Positions 1 through 6,341 are shown, numbered from the stretch's first letter. The stretch: 11,311 nt of DNA from Halovenus sp. (GCA_028274925.1 JAQCNR010000423.1:1-11311), one strand, 5' to 3'. A program made the numbers and translations. The notes: a model not told the origin generated them from the letters alone.

Positions 1-3
1 TTT

Positions 4-268
4 GCTGTCTCGTAATCGCATGAGGGCAGCGGTACGATGCGTTCAAATCCGCCCGGGCCCATCCACCTTTTTCCGACTCGGGTGCGCTTCGCGCACCACT
101 CGTCGCAAAAACGTCCGCAGAAATCGAAGATTTCTGCCGGGCTGTCCCCAGAACGCTCCGCGTTCTGGTGTGCATGGAAGACGTGTACGTCTTCCATACT
201 GCGCAAGAGCTGTGCTCTTGCGAACGTGGGCGAAAAAGGCCGGAGACTCGCTGCACTCGTCTCCGGTA
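4..268. repeat. Array of seven short inverted repeats (hairpin array)
   Basis: Seven stem-loops follow one another. They are 4-13/20-30 (about 10 pairs with GT pairs and one bulge), 81-87/91-97 (7 bp, loop TTC), 117-125/129-137 (9 bp, loop GAA), 148-156/160-168 (9 bp, loop TCC), 174-184/187-197 (11 bp, 2-base loop), 202-210/214-222 (9 bp, loop TGT) and 240-247/259-266 (8 bp, 11-base loop). Stem sequences differ from each other, so this is not a direct-repeat or CRISPR array; only the architecture recurs (stem of 7-11 bp, mostly a 3-base loop, spacing about 27-40 bases). The ORFs crossing it give basic, Cys/Arg/Ser-rich proteins unlike haloarchaeal ones, so it is probably non-coding. The function is not known to me. 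Confidence 0.8.
37..75 (+). other. tRNA 3'-end-like sequence (possible tRNA remnant or att site)
   Basis: Bases 41-50 match the TPsiC-loop/B-box consensus (GTTCAAATCC). They are followed by a GC-rich acceptor-like segment ending in A at 61, and then by a T-run at 68-72 of the kind found behind haloarchaeal tRNAs. However, the five bases before the loop (37-41) do not pair with 49-53, and no anticodon arm can be placed upstream. It is therefore not an intact tRNA as read. A degenerate tRNA, a partial duplication left by an integrating element, or chance are all possible. Confidence 0.3.
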
Positions 269-289
269 AGGAGGTACTGTGAGCAGCAC

Positions 290-406
290 ATGGCCCACGG
301 TGGAATCGACAGACTGCACGAGACCAACTTCGTAATGGCGGCGCGTACGGAGCAGATTCACGAAGAATACGTCTCAGAGTTACCTTCGGCGCGTACCGGC
401 CGGTGA
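290..406 (+). CDS. Possible small protein of 38 residues, unknown
   Basis: From the ATG at 290 the frame reads 38 residues with an acidic, haloarchaeal-looking composition (starts MAHGGIDRLHETNF, ends SARTGR) and mostly G/C third positions, unlike the sequence before it. A strong Shine-Dalgarno match (AAGGAGGT, 268-275) lies 14 bases upstream. That is longer than usual; a GTG at 279 is 3 bases from the SD but opens only 18 codons. The stop codon lies inside an inverted repeat (398-420) that could act as a terminator. It could equally be the C-terminal remnant of a lost gene. No family recognised. Confidence 0.35.
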   Translation: MAHGGIDRLHETNFVMAARTEQIHEEYVSELPSARTGR

Positions 407-420
407 ATTTCCCACCGGCC
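398..420 (+). terminator. Inverted repeat spanning the stop of the 38-residue ORF
   Basis: An 8-bp perfect stem, 398-405 with 413-420, and a 7-base loop. It overlaps the TGA at 404-406. There is no long T-run; the next bases form the TATA-like element of the following gene. It may be a terminator separating the two units. Confidence 0.45.
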
Positions 421-423
421 AGA

Positions 424-430
424 TTTATAT
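424..430 (+). promoter_or_regulatory. TATA-like element for the DUF4242 gene
   Basis: TTTATAT lies in an AT-rich patch between GC-rich sequences, 35-41 bases upstream of the ATG at 465. This predicts a transcript with a leader of roughly 10 bases. No Shine-Dalgarno sequence is visible. Confidence 0.6.
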
Positions 431-464
431 GTCTTGGTTTTGAACAATTCAATGCAAGTGAACT

Positions 465-764
465 ATGTCAGAACAAAACCTAACAGACTTTCTTATACTC
501 CGGTCGTTAGATGAACCGATTACCGAAGAGGACCTGCAGGCGGCAGGTGATAAATCCGGTGAGGTGTTAGAGGAACTCCGCAGCGAGGGTGTCGGCATTC
601 GGTGGGTTGAGTCAGAGGTGTTGACCAACGAGGACGGAATGGTTACTGGCACGTTCTGTCGCTACCAGGCCGAAGACGAGGATGCTGTTCGTGAACACGC
701 TGACCGTGCAGGATTGCCAGCGACACGTATCGACCAACGTGGACAACCGCTCGAAGGCGAGTGA
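465..764 (+). CDS. DUF4242 family small protein
   Basis: 99 residues and acidic. The order of elements fits DUF4242 as I know it: an N-terminal strand (LTDFLILRSL, residues 6-15), a helix starting ITEEDLQAA (19-27), a strand with GIRWVESEV (44-52), a strand carrying TFCRYQAED (63-71) and a helix with AVREHADRAGLP (74-85) before TRID. This is a small ferredoxin-like alpha/beta fold; the characterised relative SCO4226 of Streptomyces is described as a nickel-responsive, nickel-binding protein. Whether the present protein binds metal cannot be read directly; C65 and H78 are the possible soft ligands. It has its own TATA element and an inverted repeat over its stop codon, so it is probably a single-gene unit. 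The family call is fairly firm, the role is not. Confidence 0.85.
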   Translation: MSEQNLTDFLILRSLDEPITEEDLQAAGDKSGEVLEELRSEGVGIRWVESEVLTNEDGMVTGTFCRYQAEDEDAVREHADRAGLPATRIDQRGQPLEGE

Positions 765-806
765 TACCCGTCACTCACGTCTGGAGAGTGGCTAGCTGGC
801 ACTCTC
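759..806 (+). terminator. Two consecutive hairpins after the DUF4242 gene
   Basis: The first, 759-764 with 771-776 (6 bp), includes the TGA stop. The second, 784-790 with 800-806 (7 bp, GAGAGTG/CACTCTC), follows directly. Neither has a clear T-run. They are likely the 3' end of this transcript. Confidence 0.4.
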
Positions 807-1014
807 TATGCGAGCGAGTTTGAGAAGCGAGGGGGTGGAGCGAGACATGTGCAGTCTCACTGTATCTTGCGGGTAAGTGGTCACTCCCGCAGTTACTATT
901 CGTGGCTAGGCGAATCAGAGAGAACAAAATCCTCGGAGCGAATGGAACGCACCGTTCGACGACCTGTTTCACAGGAAGTACCTGAACTGCCGGAGAGTCT
1001 AACATGATAATTCG
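807..1014. other. Intergenic stretch without a convincing gene
   Basis: This stretch of about 210 bases holds no ORF with haloarchaeal character. A plus-strand frame running from a GTG near 848 and ending with two stops (TGA TAA) just after 1000 gives about 54 residues without recognisable similarity. The minus-strand frame 775-1005 is hydrophobic/basic and unconvincing. The right end becomes AT-rich and holds the presumed promoter of the alcohol dehydrogenase. Confidence 0.5.
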
Positions 1015-1025
1015 ATAACTATTTG
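1015..1025 (+). promoter_or_regulatory. TATA-like region upstream of the alcohol dehydrogenase
   Basis: An AT-rich run, ATAACTATTTG, lies 27-37 bases before the ATG at 1052, at the spacing seen for the other genes here. The match to the haloarchaeal TATA consensus is only moderate. Confidence 0.4.
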
Positions 1026-1051
1026 TCGATGCAATCGTAGTATGTTACCGT

Positions 1052-2407
1052 ATGGCAAATCAGGAATACAAAATAGAGGGGAAAGGCTCCTACGAGAGTA
1101 CTTCCTTCGAACTCAATACGGTCGACCCGCAAGAACCGAGTCGTCAACTTCACGGGGGGCACCCGCGGCGGAGCATCGACGAGGCTCCCGAGGAATTCCC
1201 GGTCAAAACAGTCTTTCCGACACCGCGAACTACGTTCGGATGGGGGGCTCACGAAAGTGTCGGCGAAGAAGCAGCGGCGCTCGGGATGGACCATGCGCTG
1301 ATTGTCACCACTGGACTCTCGGGCACCGGTATCGTCGATTCAGTGACCGACATTCTCGACGATGCCGACGTGGCTTCGAGCGTGTACGACGGTGTGACCT
1401 CGAACCCGAAGGACTTCGAGGTGCACGAGGCCTACGAACTCCAGCAGGAGGACGGTGCGGATGGGATTGTCGCGCTTGGCGGCGGCAGTTCCATCGACTG
1501 TGCGAAGGGCGTCCGACTGGTCGAGGCTCACGACGGCCGGGACATCACGGAGTTCGAGGGTGTCGATAAGGCAGAGAATCCATCGAACCTCCCGATGATC
1601 GCCGTCTCGACCACCGCAGGAACGGGTTCGGAGACCACCATTTACTCGGTAATCTCCGACACTGACGAGCAGTACAAGATGGCGCTCGCTGACCTCGGGA
1701 TGTTGAATTCTGTTGCCATCGTTGACCCGGCACTTCACCGGACGATGCCGCCACACCTCACCGCATGGACGGGAATGGATGCGCTCACACACGCCGTGGA
1801 GGCGTACGTCTCCCGATTGGGAGTGAAAAGCAATCGCGCAATGGCAATCGAGGCTATCCGACTCGTCGCAGAGAATCTCCCGCAGGCCTATGCGAACGGC
1901 AACGACCGTGAGGCACGCGAGAACATGGCGTGGGCACAGTTCCTCGCTGCACAGTCGTTCAACAGTGCGGGTCTCGGTATCGTCCACCCGATGGCGCACG
2001 TTCTCGGTGGAGTGTACGACCTGCCACACGGTCTGTGCAACTCTATTGCATTGCCCGCAGCGATGGAGTACGAGGTGCCCGCGACACCCGAACTCTTCGC
2101 GGATATCACCGAGCGCGGATTCGGCGTCGATACCAGCGACATGACGGAAATGGAGGCAGCCTACCGCGCCGTCGAGGAGGTTGAGAAGCTCAAAGCCGAT
2201 CTCAACATCACACAGACGTGGGACCAGATCGGGATGCAAGAGGAGGACCTGGAGAAGTGTAGCAACTACGCGTTCGAGGACTTCTGTACCGAAGGGACGC
2301 CCCGCGATCTCGACCCAGCCACCATCGCCGATCTGTTCATGGTGAACTTCGACGAGCCCTGGGTCCGTTACGATCCCAGCGAGGAACCCTCGCGCATCAC
2401 GCTGTAG
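1052..2407 (+). CDS. Iron-containing (group III) alcohol dehydrogenase
   Basis: 451 residues, cytosolic NAD(P)-dependent oxidoreductase of the Fe-ADH superfamily (alcohol to aldehyde or ketone). The nucleotide-binding loop GGGSSIDCAKG is at 143-153 and TTAGTGSE at 187-194. The metal ligands expected from E. coli FucO are all present: D243 and H247 in GMDALTHAVEAY, H312 in VHPMAH and H326 in PHGLCN. H316 matches the second conserved histidine (FucO H267). The first ~50 residues are an acidic extension, since the family fold normally begins near FPTPRTTFGWGA (55-66); no later Met could give a family-length start. The substrate cannot be told. There is a terminator directly after the stop, so it is probably monocistronic. 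Its relation to the MoxR/VWA block downstream is unknown. Confidence 0.95.
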   Translation: MANQEYKIEGKGSYESTSFELNTVDPQEPSRQLHGGHPRRSIDEAPEEFPVKTVFPTPRTTFGWGAHESVGEEAAALGMDHALIVTTGLSGTGIVDSVTDILDDADVASSVYDGVTSNPKDFEVHEAYELQQEDGADGIVALGGGSSIDCAKGVRLVEAHDGRDITEFEGVDKAENPSNLPMIAVSTTAGTGSETTIYSVISDTDEQYKMALADLGMLNSVAIVDPALHRTMPPHLTAWTGMDALTHAVEAYVSRLGVKSNRAMAIEAIRLVAENLPQAYANGNDREARENMAWAQFLAAQSFNSAGLGIVHPMAHVLGGVYDLPHGLCNSIALPAAMEYEVPATPELFADITERGFGVDTSDMTEMEAAYRAVEEVEKLKADLNITQTWDQIGMQEEDLEKCSNYAFEDFCTEGTPRDLDPATIADLFMVNFDEPWVRYDPSEEPSRITL

Positions 2408-2430
2408 ACCTCAGTCATTCTGAGGTTTTG
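2408..2430 (+). terminator. Terminator of the alcohol dehydrogenase gene
   Basis: The stem ACCTCAG (2408-2414) pairs with CTGAGGT (2420-2426), with loop TCATT. It is followed by a T-run (TTTT at 2426-2429) and begins right after the TAG stop. Confidence 0.75.
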
Positions 2431-2474
2431 CCATGCTACCGGTTCAGTCGGACAGGTACTGACAATCATCCGCC

Positions 2475-2491
2475 GCGCCGTTCGACGGCGC
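2475..2491. terminator. GC-rich hairpin between convergent genes
   Basis: GCGCCGT (2475-2481) and ACGGCGC (2485-2491) form a perfect 7-bp stem with loop TCG. It touches the stop codon of the minus-strand gene ending at 2491. It may terminate that transcript or back up the plus-strand terminator at 2408-2430. Confidence 0.4.
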
Positions 2492-2727
2492 TATTCTTTG
2501 GTCGTGGTAACTGGTTGTTTCGTGTATAGGAGTCGGTTGTCGTCGTCGAATACACCAGCGCTCCACGTTTGGTCCGAGCGGATGTTCTGCTGGCGGACAC
2601 GCTTCCTGACGAACATTTTGACGTGCGTGTCCTCAGGTTCAGGGTCAGCGATGCCGAGCGTGTTTGCAACCGTTCGTTCGCTAATCTCCCGCTCTTCGAA
2701 CCCCTCCGAGCGGAGCACGATTCTCAT
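2491..2727 (-). CDS. Hypothetical small protein, 78 residues
   Basis: No family recognised. The protein begins MRIVLRSEGFEEREISER and has an acidic stretch (IADPEPEDTHVKMF), a short basic segment (VRKRVRQQNIRS), then SAGVFDDDNRLLYT and a Thr-rich end. It looks like a compact alpha/beta domain. The start at 2727 is chosen over a TTG at 2739 because it is an ATG and a TATA-like TATTTA (2750-2755) lies about 25 bases upstream, giving a leaderless message. It is convergent with the alcohol dehydrogenase and divergent from the zinc-ribbon gene. Codon use is similar to its neighbours. Confidence 0.7.
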   Translation of the reverse strand: MRIVLRSEGFEEREISERTVANTLGIADPEPEDTHVKMFVRKRVRQQNIRSDQTWSAGVFDDDNRLLYTKQPVTTTKE

Positions 2728-2749
2728 ACTTGTTATCAACGTTCGACAG

Positions 2750-2755
2750 TAAATA
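2750..2755 (-). promoter_or_regulatory. TATA-like element for the 78-residue gene
   Basis: On the minus strand TATTTA is centred 25 bases before the ATG at 2727, which supports that start. Confidence 0.5.
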
Positions 2756-2853
2756 CGTTTAGCATTTGTCTACAAGAACTCCCACCGTCGTCAGTTCAGG
2801 AGCGTAGTTCGGCACCACTGTCCTGCTAGTGTTTTATTCTCGTCGTGGGAAAG

Positions 2854-2863
2854 TATATTATAT
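2854..2863 (+). promoter_or_regulatory. TATA-like element of the zinc-ribbon/MoxR/VWA block
   Basis: TATATTATAT is the strongest AT-rich box in this intergenic region and predicts a start of transcription near 2884. No alternative box lies closer to the ATG at 2990, so the transcript would have a leader of roughly 105 bases. A GGAG at 2976-2979 could serve as Shine-Dalgarno. A short hairpin, 2952-2955 with 2960-2963, lies in the leader. Confidence 0.5.
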
Positions 2864-2989
2864 GCACGTTTGGAACGCTGGACGTTCAGGTTCGCCCAAG
2901 GGTTCCGTCAGCTCACCCAGGAGGCTACCACGAGCATCGACTGAGCTCTGGCCGCAATCGCGGGGCTGCTCTCAAACGGAGATTCCAGC

Positions 2990-3643
2990 ATGACTCGACT
3001 GACGCTTTCGTGTATGGACTGTGGCTCAGAGGTCGGCATCACGGAACTGCGTACTTCCGATACCGACACTGCGGCTGTTTTGCAGGTTCGCTGTTCAGTG
3101 TGTGACGACGAGTGGACAGTAAGAGTGCGCCACGGTGGTATTGAACTTGGAGTTGAAGCTACTGTGAGTTCTCACGCGCCCATCAATACCATCGGGGGTG
3201 GTTCATCGTCGAACGTGACATCCGCCGACCTGGACGATACGCCGGATTCGGTCTTCGACACCGACGAGGACACCGTGGCCGCGAGCTCCGAAGCCAACGA
3301 CGCGAGTCAGACACCCACAGCCGAACCATCGATGAATCAGCATCCACAATCCCAGCCGGGGCGTGACACGGAGTCTGAGGACGAGTCTGTCCCTGAAAAC
3401 ACGGCGTCCGAGCCAGAAGACGGAGCCGAGACCGACGAATCCGTGGAGACAGACAACTACGAGGCAGTGCTTTCCGAAATCAATGCTGTTCGGGGGGCCG
3501 GCGTGAAGAACCTGCGCGACCGCTCGGAAGTCAAGGGCGTTGCCAGCGCTGTCGGCCACGAAGCACTTCTCGAATTCCTCCAGACTGCTGACGATGCGGA
3601 GTACAGAGCGGCAGTACAGGAGGCGGTTGAGTCACGCGACTGA
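2990..3643 (+). CDS. Zinc-ribbon protein with acidic disordered middle and C-terminal helical domain
   Basis: 217 residues. The N-terminal domain has two CxxC knuckles (C8/C11 and C35/C38) separated by 23 residues, a one-zinc ribbon. Residues about 65-155 are low-complexity Asp/Glu/Ser/Thr/Pro and probably disordered. Residues 155-217 form a likely helical domain (NYEAVLSEINAVRGAG, then ALLEFLQTADDAEYRAAVQ) that I do not recognise. It contains no DNA-binding helix-turn-helix that I can see. It is the first gene of the same-strand run leading to MoxR and VWA, 94 bases ahead of MoxR. Likely an adaptor or metal sensor for that pair, but this is inferred only from position and the zinc site. The ATG is preceded by GGAG at 8-base... 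spacing of about 10 bases. Confidence 0.8.
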   Translation: MTRLTLSCMDCGSEVGITELRTSDTDTAAVLQVRCSVCDDEWTVRVRHGGIELGVEATVSSHAPINTIGGGSSSNVTSADLDDTPDSVFDTDEDTVAASSEANDASQTPTAEPSMNQHPQSQPGRDTESEDESVPENTASEPEDGAETDESVETDNYEAVLSEINAVRGAGVKNLRDRSEVKGVASAVGHEALLEFLQTADDAEYRAAVQEAVESRD

Positions 3644-3737
3644 ACCGGGTGTAGGCTCTCTCATTTTACTGCCCACGACGGCACCTTATCTGTCGGTCAG
3701 GACCGCCGTGCAGGACGGTACGACGGATTTATGTTAG
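3644..3737 (+). promoter_or_regulatory. Spacer with internal TATA-like element before MoxR
   Basis: ATTTATGTT at 3727-3735 is too close to the ATG at 3738 to drive it, but is centred about 28 bases before the next in-frame ATG at 3759. The MoxR gene may therefore have its own leaderless promoter and start at 3759. A T-rich patch (ATTTTA, 3663-3668) further left could mark the end of the zinc-ribbon message. Confidence 0.4.
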
Positions 3738-4742
3738 ATGACACCAATTAACACAGGAATGCGTCAGTTTGACACGGACGATGATATCATTACCGCTCTC
3801 GCGGGGCAAAACTACGTTGCGAGTCGGGAAATCGCCACGACAGTCAGGATGGCGACCGTGTTGGAAAAGCCGATTTTACTCGAAGGACCGGCCGGTGTCG
3901 GGAAAACATCACTCGCAATCTCGCTCGCGGCTGCAATGGAGACCGACCTGCACCGACTCCAGTGTTACGAGGGCATCGACGAAACTACCGCGCTCTACGA
4001 GTGGGAGTACGGCAAGCAGATGCTCTACACACAGCTCCTCACCGACCAGCTCACCGACCGCTTTGGCGACATGTCGATTTCGGATGCAGTCGATGAACTC
4101 AGTACAGAAGAATCGGCCTTCTTCTCGGAGAATTTTCTGCTCGGACGACCAATTCTCCGTGCGCTCCAGAGCGCCGAACCCGCGGTCCTGCTCATCGACG
4201 AAATCGACCGTGCCAACGACGAGTTCGAGGCGTTCCTCTTGGAAACGCTCGATGACTACCAGGTAACGATTCCCGAACTCGGGACCGTCAGCGCCGAGCA
4301 TCCACCGATTACGATCATCACGAGCAACAACACCCGGATGCTCTCTGACGCACTCCGGCGGCGGTGTCTCTACTGCTACATCGACTACCCCGACCCGGAG
4401 CGCGAACTCGACGTAGTGTTGACCCAAGCCCCGGAAACGAGCCAGGCGCTCGGCGAAGAAATCGTGAGCTTCGTGCAGGGGCTTCGGTCACACGACCTCC
4501 GGAAGACGCCGGGCCTGAGCGAAACTGTCGACTGGGCACGGACGCTCGCAAGTCTTGGATACGACCAGATTACCCGCGAAGTCGCAGAAAACACCACCGG
4601 AGCACTCATCAAACACCACGCTGACCACGGCGCTGTGCTTGCCCACTACGACGAGTGGGAGTCGGGTGACCGGTCCATCCATTCTGGCAACGACCACGAT
4701 CACGACCACGGCCAAAGTCACGACCACGACCACAGCCACTAG
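3738..4742 (+). CDS. MoxR-family AAA+ ATPase with His-rich C-terminal tail
   Basis: 334 residues (327 if translation begins at Met8, base 3759, which the TATA spacing favours). Walker A GPAGVGKT is at 50-57, Walker B LLIDEIDRA at 151-159, sensor-1 TSNNTR at 195-200, the arginine-finger region DALRRRC at 204-210, and the sensor-2-like helix PGLSETVDWA at 258-267. This is the MoxR/CbbQ/NorQ/CoxD type: ATP-driven chaperones that work with a VWA partner to activate or load metal enzymes. The last 18 residues are almost only His and Asp with a few others (from N318), a probable metal-binding tail not usual for the core family. The stop lies 9 bases before the VWA gene, so the two are co-transcribed. 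The client enzyme is not evident. Confidence 0.93.
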   Translation: MTPINTGMRQFDTDDDIITALAGQNYVASREIATTVRMATVLEKPILLEGPAGVGKTSLAISLAAAMETDLHRLQCYEGIDETTALYEWEYGKQMLYTQLLTDQLTDRFGDMSISDAVDELSTEESAFFSENFLLGRPILRALQSAEPAVLLIDEIDRANDEFEAFLLETLDDYQVTIPELGTVSAEHPPITIITSNNTRMLSDALRRRCLYCYIDYPDPERELDVVLTQAPETSQALGEEIVSFVQGLRSHDLRKTPGLSETVDWARTLASLGYDQITREVAENTTGALIKHHADHGAVLAHYDEWESGDRSIHSGNDHDHDHGQSHDHDHSH

Positions 4743-4751
4743 TCACAGCTA

Positions 4752-6101
4752 ATGAGTCCCGAGTTCCCCATCGACGATGAGCCATCGACTGAATTAACCG
4801 GCGAGATGGTGGTGTTCTTTGTCCGTCTCCTCCGGCGCGAGGGATTAAGTGTCTCGCCCAGCGAGGCAATCGACGCGCTCAGGGCCGCGAACGAGGTTGA
4901 TATTCGGGACCGAGAAGCGTTCCGGACCGCCCTCCGAACGGCGCTGGTGAAACGCGAAGCCGACCATCCCGTTTTCGAGATGCTATTCGAGGCGGTGTTC
5001 GTCCCGAAAAGCTTGGAACCCGCCGGCGGCCACGGTCACGACCACGACCACGACAGTGAGGGCGGCTACCGTCTCGAAAACCCCGAAGAACACATCGTCC
5101 CGACCCACGAGGGCGAGGGTCATAGCCACGACCCAATTCGAATGCTCTATCACGACGACGAGGACCTCGGCGACGCCTTCGAGCGGATGACTGCCGAGGC
5201 GACCGGCGAAGCCGAAAGCGTCCCCGTCGAAACCGAAGGGATGATTGCTGACTTCGAGAGCGAGCCATCGTTTACCGAGCAGCCAGCCCCGTCAGTCAAC
5301 ATGGACCGCAAGGTCGTCGAGTGGAAAGAGCGCCAGTTCGAGGCGTTCGACGCGGCTGAGAAGGCCGAAATGGAGATGGTAATCGCCCACCTCGTCCGGC
5401 GACTCAAACAGCAGGTCAGGAAACGACAGAACGACGTCGATTCGGGGCAGTTGAACGTCTCGAAAACGCTTCGCAAGAGCGCGAAAACAGGATTCGTCCC
5501 GTTCGACCCTGTGTTCCGTACCAATGAAATCGAAAAACCCCGGGGTGTCGTGCTGTGTGACGTGAGCTACTCGGTAACGCACGCCTCCCGGCTCATGTTG
5601 CACTTTCTACACGCACTCGGAAACCACTCGCTCATCAAGAGCCGCGATTTCGTCTTCGTCAAGGAACTTGCGGAGGTGACCGACCTCGCCCGACGACAGG
5701 GGATCGAGGAAACCATCGAGGGGGTTTTCCAGGGAGAGGTGGTCGATGTCGACGACGACAGCGACTTTGGGCACGCATTCAAACAGTTCTACGAAAACCA
5801 CATGGAAACGCTCCGTCACAAGCCGACGGTAATTGTCCTCGGCGACGCGCGGAACAATTTCAACGATTCGGAAGCGTGGGTGCTCGATGAAATCCGCGAT
5901 CGAAGCCAACAACTCGTCTGGATCAACCCGGAAGAGCGGTCACTGTGGAACCGCGGTCCGAGTATTATGGACGAATACGGACAGCACTGCGATTTCGTCG
6001 AACAGGCTGCGACGCCCACCGAACTCCGAGACGTGCTTGAATCCGCACTCGGCCGCCACGCCGACGCCGCCGCGCCGACCGAGGACAGTTCGACACCCTG
6101 A
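4752..6101 (+). CDS. CoxE-like VWA-domain protein with internal His-rich segment
   Basis: 449 residues, partner of the MoxR ATPase. Residues about 16-85 match the start of CoxE-type proteins (FFVRLLRREGLSVSPSEAID, then a helix pair). Residues 94-126 are rich in His/Asp (HGHDHDHD at 94-101 and more His to 126). The middle, about 130-190, is acidic and variable. The basic helical region RRLKQQVRKRQ (216-226) precedes the VWA domain from about 263. The MIDAS motif DxSxS is intact (D270, S272, S274); DDDSDFGHAF (334-343) stands where the MIDAS threonine loop is expected but shows no Thr; GDARNNFND (364-372) gives the later aspartate. CoxE helps mature the Cu-Mo site of CO dehydrogenase; here the client is unknown. 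A T-rich tract follows the gene. Confidence 0.92.
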   Translation: MSPEFPIDDEPSTELTGEMVVFFVRLLRREGLSVSPSEAIDALRAANEVDIRDREAFRTALRTALVKREADHPVFEMLFEAVFVPKSLEPAGGHGHDHDHDSEGGYRLENPEEHIVPTHEGEGHSHDPIRMLYHDDEDLGDAFERMTAEATGEAESVPVETEGMIADFESEPSFTEQPAPSVNMDRKVVEWKERQFEAFDAAEKAEMEMVIAHLVRRLKQQVRKRQNDVDSGQLNVSKTLRKSAKTGFVPFDPVFRTNEIEKPRGVVLCDVSYSVTHASRLMLHFLHALGNHSLIKSRDFVFVKELAEVTDLARRQGIEETIEGVFQGEVVDVDDDSDFGHAFKQFYENHMETLRHKPTVIVLGDARNNFNDSEAWVLDEIRDRSQQLVWINPEERSLWNRGPSIMDEYGQHCDFVEQAATPTELRDVLESALGRHADAAAPTEDSSTP

Positions 6102-6140
6102 GTCTGCGACCGCTCATCGTGGGTTTACTGCATCAGTTAC

Positions 6141-6150
6141 CTTTTATTTT
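6141..6150 (+). terminator. T-rich tract behind the MoxR/VWA operon
   Basis: CTTTTATTTT lies 40 bases after the stop of the VWA gene, with no strong stem before it. Archaeal terminators often consist of such T-runs alone. Confidence 0.45.
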
Positions 6151-6263
6151 GACAGGAGGTGTCAGTGACGGAGAGATTACCACCTACTAAGACGTGTTAT
6201 CGGAGGCTTCGCACACTCTGTTATCCAAGTCTTGGCAAGATTCGTGTGCAAGACCCATCGTGA

Positions 6264-6280
6264 CCAGTTCACGAAACTGG
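6264..6280. repeat. Short inverted repeat upstream of the VOC gene promoter
   Basis: CCAGTT (6264-6269) and AACTGG (6275-6280) form a 6-bp palindromic site with a 5-base centre, about 30 bases upstream of the TATA-like element. It could be an operator half-site pair. The rest of the 6151-6300 spacer shows nothing I can name. Confidence 0.25.
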
Positions 6281-6308
6281 ATGCAAACGAGTTGTGTCAC
6301 TCACGCAT

Positions 6309-6319
6309 AATTTTATTTT
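6309..6319 (+). promoter_or_regulatory. TATA-like element of the VOC gene
   Basis: AATTTTATTTT is centred about 27 bases before the ATG at 6342 and so fixes that start. Confidence 0.6.
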
Positions 6320-6341
6320 CCCGCTCCGATTGTATATAGAT

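Noticed and set aside
1..61. A complete or intron-containing tRNA gene at the left edge
   Set aside because: The T-stem does not pair and neither CTCGTAA nor any other loop upstream gives a paired anticodon stem. Only a tRNA-like end is claimed.
4..268. CRISPR array
   Set aside because: The palindromes do not share a repeat sequence and their spacing is irregular.
43..327. Minus-strand and overlapping plus-strand ORFs across the hairpin region
   Set aside because: Basic, Cys/Arg/Ser-rich translations unlike the acidic haloarchaeal proteins, explained by the palindromes being open in several frames.
775..1005. 76-residue minus-strand ORF
   Set aside because: Hydrophobic and basic composition, no promoter, no family resemblance.
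1340..2239. 299-residue minus-strand ORF opposite the alcohol dehydrogenase
   Set aside because: Antisense shadow of a well supported gene, typical for high-GC coding sequence.
2862..2993. 43-residue ORF whose stop overlaps the ATG of the zinc-ribbon gene (ATGA)
   Set aside because: Its ATG lies inside the TATA element, so it would not be on the transcript, and its composition is basic and Ser/Arg-rich.
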